Shown: piece after piece, positions 61,429 to 64,000 of the stretch
How positions within the stretch are numbered: position 1 is the first letter of the stretch
How the letters are laid out: each line of letters begins with the position of its first letter
From: G963664835 sp963664835
GTDB taxonomy: Bacteria > Chloroflexota > UBA6077 > FW602-bin22 > JBCLEL01
NCBI GenBank assembly: GCA_963664835.2
Contig: CAXXUG010000012.1
Span: forward strand, 149,361 to 213,360
Length of the DNA stretch: 64,000 bases
Direction of reading: 5' to 3'
Notes under the pieces: model-generated
Database searches by the model: none
What the model was told of the DNA's origin: nothing
Seen by the model: only the letters and a program-made list of their open reading frames with translations
Made by a program: the position numbers and the translations under genes

Positions 61429-62472
61429 TTGGCTGAAATCGGCATAGGCATAATCGGCGCCGGCCAGGTAGCACAGTATCATCTCGAAGCACTTGCCAAG
61501 ACGCCCGAAGCCAGGGTAATCGCGCTCTACGACGTCGTGCCGAAGCAGGCCTCCGAGACCGCGGCCGCCTTCGAAGTTCCCAACGTAGAGCCGAGCTTGG
61601 AGGGCCTCCTCGAACGCCGCGACATCGGGGCGGTGATTGTGGCCACGCCCCCGGTTGCACACCGCGAGCACACGACGATGGCTATTGCCGCCGGCAAACA
61701 CGTTTTATGTGAGAAACCGTTCGCTCTCAACGCCACCGAGGCGGAGAGCATGGTGAAGGCAGCGGATGAGCATGGGCGCTTTCTAGCCGTTTGCTGTGGA
61801 CGCGAGCGCTTTGGAGCCGGCCCTGCCACGGCCCACCTTCTGGTGAGGTCCGGCGACTTGGGCGATGTCTATCACGTGCGGTCCTGCGGCTATCGCCTGC
61901 GCGGGCGCCCGATCAGCGATAATCCCAAGGCCGGCGCCTGGTTCGTTGACAGGTCCCAGGCCGGCGGCGGCGCGTTGATCGACATAGGCGTCTACCACTT
62001 GGACCAGGTGCTGTGGCTTCTGGGCTTCCCCCGCGTTACCGACGTTCTCTGCTCGACCTACGACAGCGTCGGAACGCCGGTGTCTTCGCCTGCTGGCCGG
62101 ACCGTCGAGGACCACGCCGTGGTGATGCTCACCTGCGAGAATGGCGCTTCCGCAATTGTCGAAGTCGCTTGGAGGTCGAACATAGTCGGCCAGGACAGGA
62201 CAGTCGTATTGGGCACCAAGGCCGGCCTTCGATTCAATCCCCTCTCCAGGGTCATAGCCGGCGCGGACCGGCAGGCTGTCGAGGACAGGCTCCTGGATGT
62301 CCCTGATGAGTACGGGACTCACTTCGGAGATATCACGACTCGATTCGTTCGCAGCGTCCTCCGAGGCGAACAGCCGGATACCTCCGGCGAAGAGGCACTC
62401 GAGGTCACACGCTTGATAGACGCTGCCTACCGATCAGCCTCGACAGGAACAGCCGCCAAGCCGTCGCACTGA
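61429..62472 (+). CDS. Gfo/Idh/MocA family oxidoreductase, copy 2
   Basis: 347 residues from TTG 61429 with AGGGGAG upstream; the longer frame overlaps the preceding gene. The N-terminal Rossmann loop is IGIIGAGQVAQYHLEAL. The catalytic EKP is in HVLCEKPFALN. The C-terminal substrate domain has GGGALIDIGVYHLDQVLWLLGFP. It is closest in plan to inositol 2-dehydrogenase and related sugar dehydrogenases. With the epimerase-type enzyme upstream it probably forms an operon for a cyclitol or sugar acid. Confidence 0.92.
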   Translation: MAEIGIGIIGAGQVAQYHLEALAKTPEARVIALYDVVPKQASETAAAFEVPNVEPSLEGLLERRDIGAVIVATPPVAHREHTTMAIAAGKHVLCEKPFALNATEAESMVKAADEHGRFLAVCCGRERFGAGPATAHLLVRSGDLGDVYHVRSCGYRLRGRPISDNPKAGAWFVDRSQAGGGALIDIGVYHLDQVLWLLGFPRVTDVLCSTYDSVGTPVSSPAGRTVEDHAVVMLTCENGASAIVEVAWRSNIVGQDRTVVLGTKAGLRFNPLSRVIAGADRQAVEDRLLDVPDEYGTHFGDITTRFVRSVLRGEQPDTSGEEALEVTRLIDAAYRSASTGTAAKPSH

Positions 62473-62494
62473 TCGCCGGCCGTATCCCTGCGTT

Positions 62495-63496
62495 TCACTC
62501 TCCCACGAATACCGATTCGAACGTGATGTCGGACGGCTCAAAGTCCAACCGGCGGACGAACCCGTGGGCTTCCTTGGCTCCGTGCACTCGGTCCATCCCA
62601 TTGTCTTCCCACTCCACCGAGAGCGGGCCGGCGTACCCAATCGCGTTCAGGGCGCGGATAATCGCTTCGAAGTCGATATTACCGCGTCCAAGCGAGCGGA
62701 AGTCCCAATAGCGCCTCGGATCCCCGAACTCAAGGTGTCCGCCGAACACCCCAGACTCCGTCAAAGTGCTCGACCAATAAGCGTCCTTCAGGTGAACGTG
62801 GTAGATTCGGTCGTTGAACCTTCGGATGAACTCGACGTAGTCCACACCCTGGTACCCCATGTGGCTCGGATCGTAGTTGAAACCCATAGACCTGCGCCCG
62901 TCGATCGCCCTGAGAGCGGCCTCGGCGGTCACGATGTCGAATGCTATCTCGGTTGGATGCACCTCCAGCGCGAATCGCACGCCGGCTTCGTCAAATACGT
63001 CGAGTATCGGATGCCACATTTCCGCGAAGAACTTGTAGCCGTTCTCGATCAGGCCGGGAGTGTTTGGCGGGAACGCGTAAATGTATGGCCATATCGATGA
63101 ACCGGTAAAGCCGGTCACTACGCTCCCGCCCATCATACCCACCGCACGAGCAGTGTTCTGCATCTCCTCGGCGGCCCGCCGGCGCACGCCGTCCTCTTTT
63201 CCATCTCCCCAAACTCTCTCCGGCAGGATCGACTTGTGTCGCTCGTCTATGCGGTCGCACACCGCTTGCCCAACCGGCGCATTATTCATGGCAAAGCACT
63301 TGAGGCCATATCTCTCGAGGGTGTCCAGTCTTCCCTTCACGTAGCCGTCGTCGTTCAGGGCCGCCTCCACATCGAAGTGAAGATCAGAGCAGCCGATCTC
63401 CAGGCCGTCGTAGCCGATCTCGCTGGCCGTGGCGCACATCGTCTCGAACGGCAGGTCTGTCCACTGACCGGTAACTATGGTGATAGGTCGCGCCAT
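62495..63496 (-). CDS. Sugar phosphate isomerase/epimerase family (TIM barrel), copy 2
   Basis: 333 residues, convergent with the oxidoreductase gene (22 bases between stops). Metal and active-site candidates are FALEVHPTEIAFD, GFNYDPSHMGYQG, YHVHLKDAYWSS and LSVEWEDNGMDRVHGAKEA, all typical of AP-endonuclease-2 barrel epimerases. Longer than copy 1 because of insertions after the second and third strands. GAGAGGAAGAAGAA lies in front of the ATG. Likely to act in the same catabolic route as the two preceding genes. Confidence 0.92.
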   Translation of the reverse strand: MARPITIVTGQWTDLPFETMCATASEIGYDGLEIGCSDLHFDVEAALNDDGYVKGRLDTLERYGLKCFAMNNAPVGQAVCDRIDERHKSILPERVWGDGKEDGVRRRAAEEMQNTARAVGMMGGSVVTGFTGSSIWPYIYAFPPNTPGLIENGYKFFAEMWHPILDVFDEAGVRFALEVHPTEIAFDIVTAEAALRAIDGRRSMGFNYDPSHMGYQGVDYVEFIRRFNDRIYHVHLKDAYWSSTLTESGVFGGHLEFGDPRRYWDFRSLGRGNIDFEAIIRALNAIGYAGPLSVEWEDNGMDRVHGAKEAHGFVRRLDFEPSDITFESVFVGE

Positions 63497-63915
63497 TTCT
63501 TCTTCCTCTCATAAAGACTAGGTTGGGTTTCACACCGAGGGAGGCCGGATTCTGACGTTTGGCCCGATTATATATTGAGGGCTTGTGGGTGGGGTATGTA
63601 GCGCGGTCGAAGACTACCTGAGGCGAGGGTCTAGTCCCCATGGGCGCCAACTAATTCGGCCGGTGGGCGTAAGAATGACGATTGTATGAACTGTACGTAC
63701 CCGAAACCTGACCCAGGGACTGAGGGCAGTCGTAAGGGCAAAGCTTGTGGTCACATGCTCCAACTTATTCCAAGTCCGGAGCAAATCCGGGCGATTTCCG
63801 GCAGACCATGCCTCACGATTGCCGTAGAGGCGGGTTTCAAACCCGCCTCTACAAACACCAAAATGCCGTGCACACGATTGGGCATGATTACGCAAGCATC
63901 CAGGCACGCGTCGCC
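63497..63915. other. Gene-free stretch with inverted hairpin repeat and REP palindrome
   Basis: GTAGCGCGGTCGAAGACTACC with GAGGCGAGGG (63598-63630) is the complement of the CCTCGCCTCGC...GTCTTCGACCGCGCTAC hairpin extension seen elsewhere. A perfect palindrome follows at 63824-63852. No gene evidence. Confidence 0.65.
63824..63852. repeat. REP-like perfect palindrome next to a tyrosine-transposase-like gene
   Basis: Two 14-bp arms GTAGAGGCGGGTTT around one central base, followed by AAACACC. It lies 63 bases from the stop of the partial transposase-like gene. Position and form are those of REP elements moved by RayT proteins. Confidence 0.85.
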
Positions 63916-64000
63916 CTAATTCGAATCACCCGTGACATAAGGATTCTCCGGGTCTTCGTTCCAGCGTGCCGGGTTATCCAAAATGTATTGGCGAGTACGA
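63916..64000 (-). CDS. C-terminus of a REP-associated tyrosine transposase-like protein (cut by the right edge)
   Basis: The last 28 codons before a TAG read RTRQYILDNPARWNEDPENP and a few more residues. The YILDNPARW...DPENP ending is characteristic of the C-terminal part of Y1-type (IS200/REP-associated) transposase-like proteins in many bacteria. The catalytic tyrosine and HUH motif would lie outside the window, so the assignment rests on this tail only. Confidence 0.6.
   Translation of the reverse strand, partial: RTRQYILDNPARWNEDPENPYVTGDSN

Overview
The window is a bacterial chromosome segment of moderately high GC with frequent TTG and GTG starts. Its best fit is Chloroflexota. That placement is an inference from gene style: a sugar-binding lipoprotein with a Tat signal and the charged 'VEKEVEVEKEVTVEV' linker typical of that phylum, a B12-dependent ribonucleotide reductase behind nrdR, and large numbers of short palindromic intergenic repeats. 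No rRNA is present. One tRNA, tRNA-Thr(CGT), was found.

Layout. 1-1244: 5' part of a DUF1800 gene running off the left edge. 1420-1740: a 61-bp tandem repeat array. 1766-3268: an intact IS66-type insertion sequence with a perfect 8-bp target duplication. 4078-14966: a leftward accessory carbohydrate block with a substrate-binding protein, one MalF-like and three MalG-like permeases, a phytanoyl-CoA dioxygenase-like enzyme, a Gfo/Idh/MocA oxidoreductase and a ThDP enzyme, but no transporter ATPase. 15184-17589: a compound IS66 structure (one intact copy plus two internally deleted derivatives) that appears to have moved as a unit. 17780-21375: an M19 dipeptidase, tRNA-Thr and a DUF4015 glycosidase-like protein.

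21592-63496 is mostly housekeeping: a coiled-coil protein, PBP2 and RodA (cell elongation), a lipoprotein/GNAT pair, trmD-cinA, a DUF970 cyclic-di-AMP receptor, secD-secF, sucC-sucD, def, nadC, uvrB, a frameshifted uvrA, a HEPN-like gene, nadA-nadB, ruvB with a DUF2905 gene and a CDP-alcohol phosphatidyltransferase, an ECF sigma factor with a membrane partner, ybeY-pgpH, a Nudix hydrolase, nrdR-nrdJ, ftsY, and a small sugar-metabolism set (two TIM-barrel isomerase/epimerases around a Gfo/Idh oxidoreductase). The right edge cuts a gene whose C-terminus resembles REP-associated tyrosine transposases.

How parts connect: nadA, nadB and nadC together give de novo NAD synthesis from aspartate. PgpH (c-di-AMP hydrolysis) and the DUF970 protein (c-di-AMP binding) suggest c-di-AMP signalling. 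A candidate NrdR box overlaps the promoter in front of nrdR-nrdJ. Nearly every long gene-free stretch (3.3-4.0, 10.4-11.4, 18.9-19.2, 36.5-37.0, 43.3-44.1, 47.8-48.2 and 63.6-63.9 kb) carries the same palindromic repeat modules in mosaic order. I see no CRISPR array, prophage or recognisable defence cassette. The strongest unexplained signals are the mosaic repeat family, the TTTGTTTTGCAA tandem arrays and the compound IS66 element.
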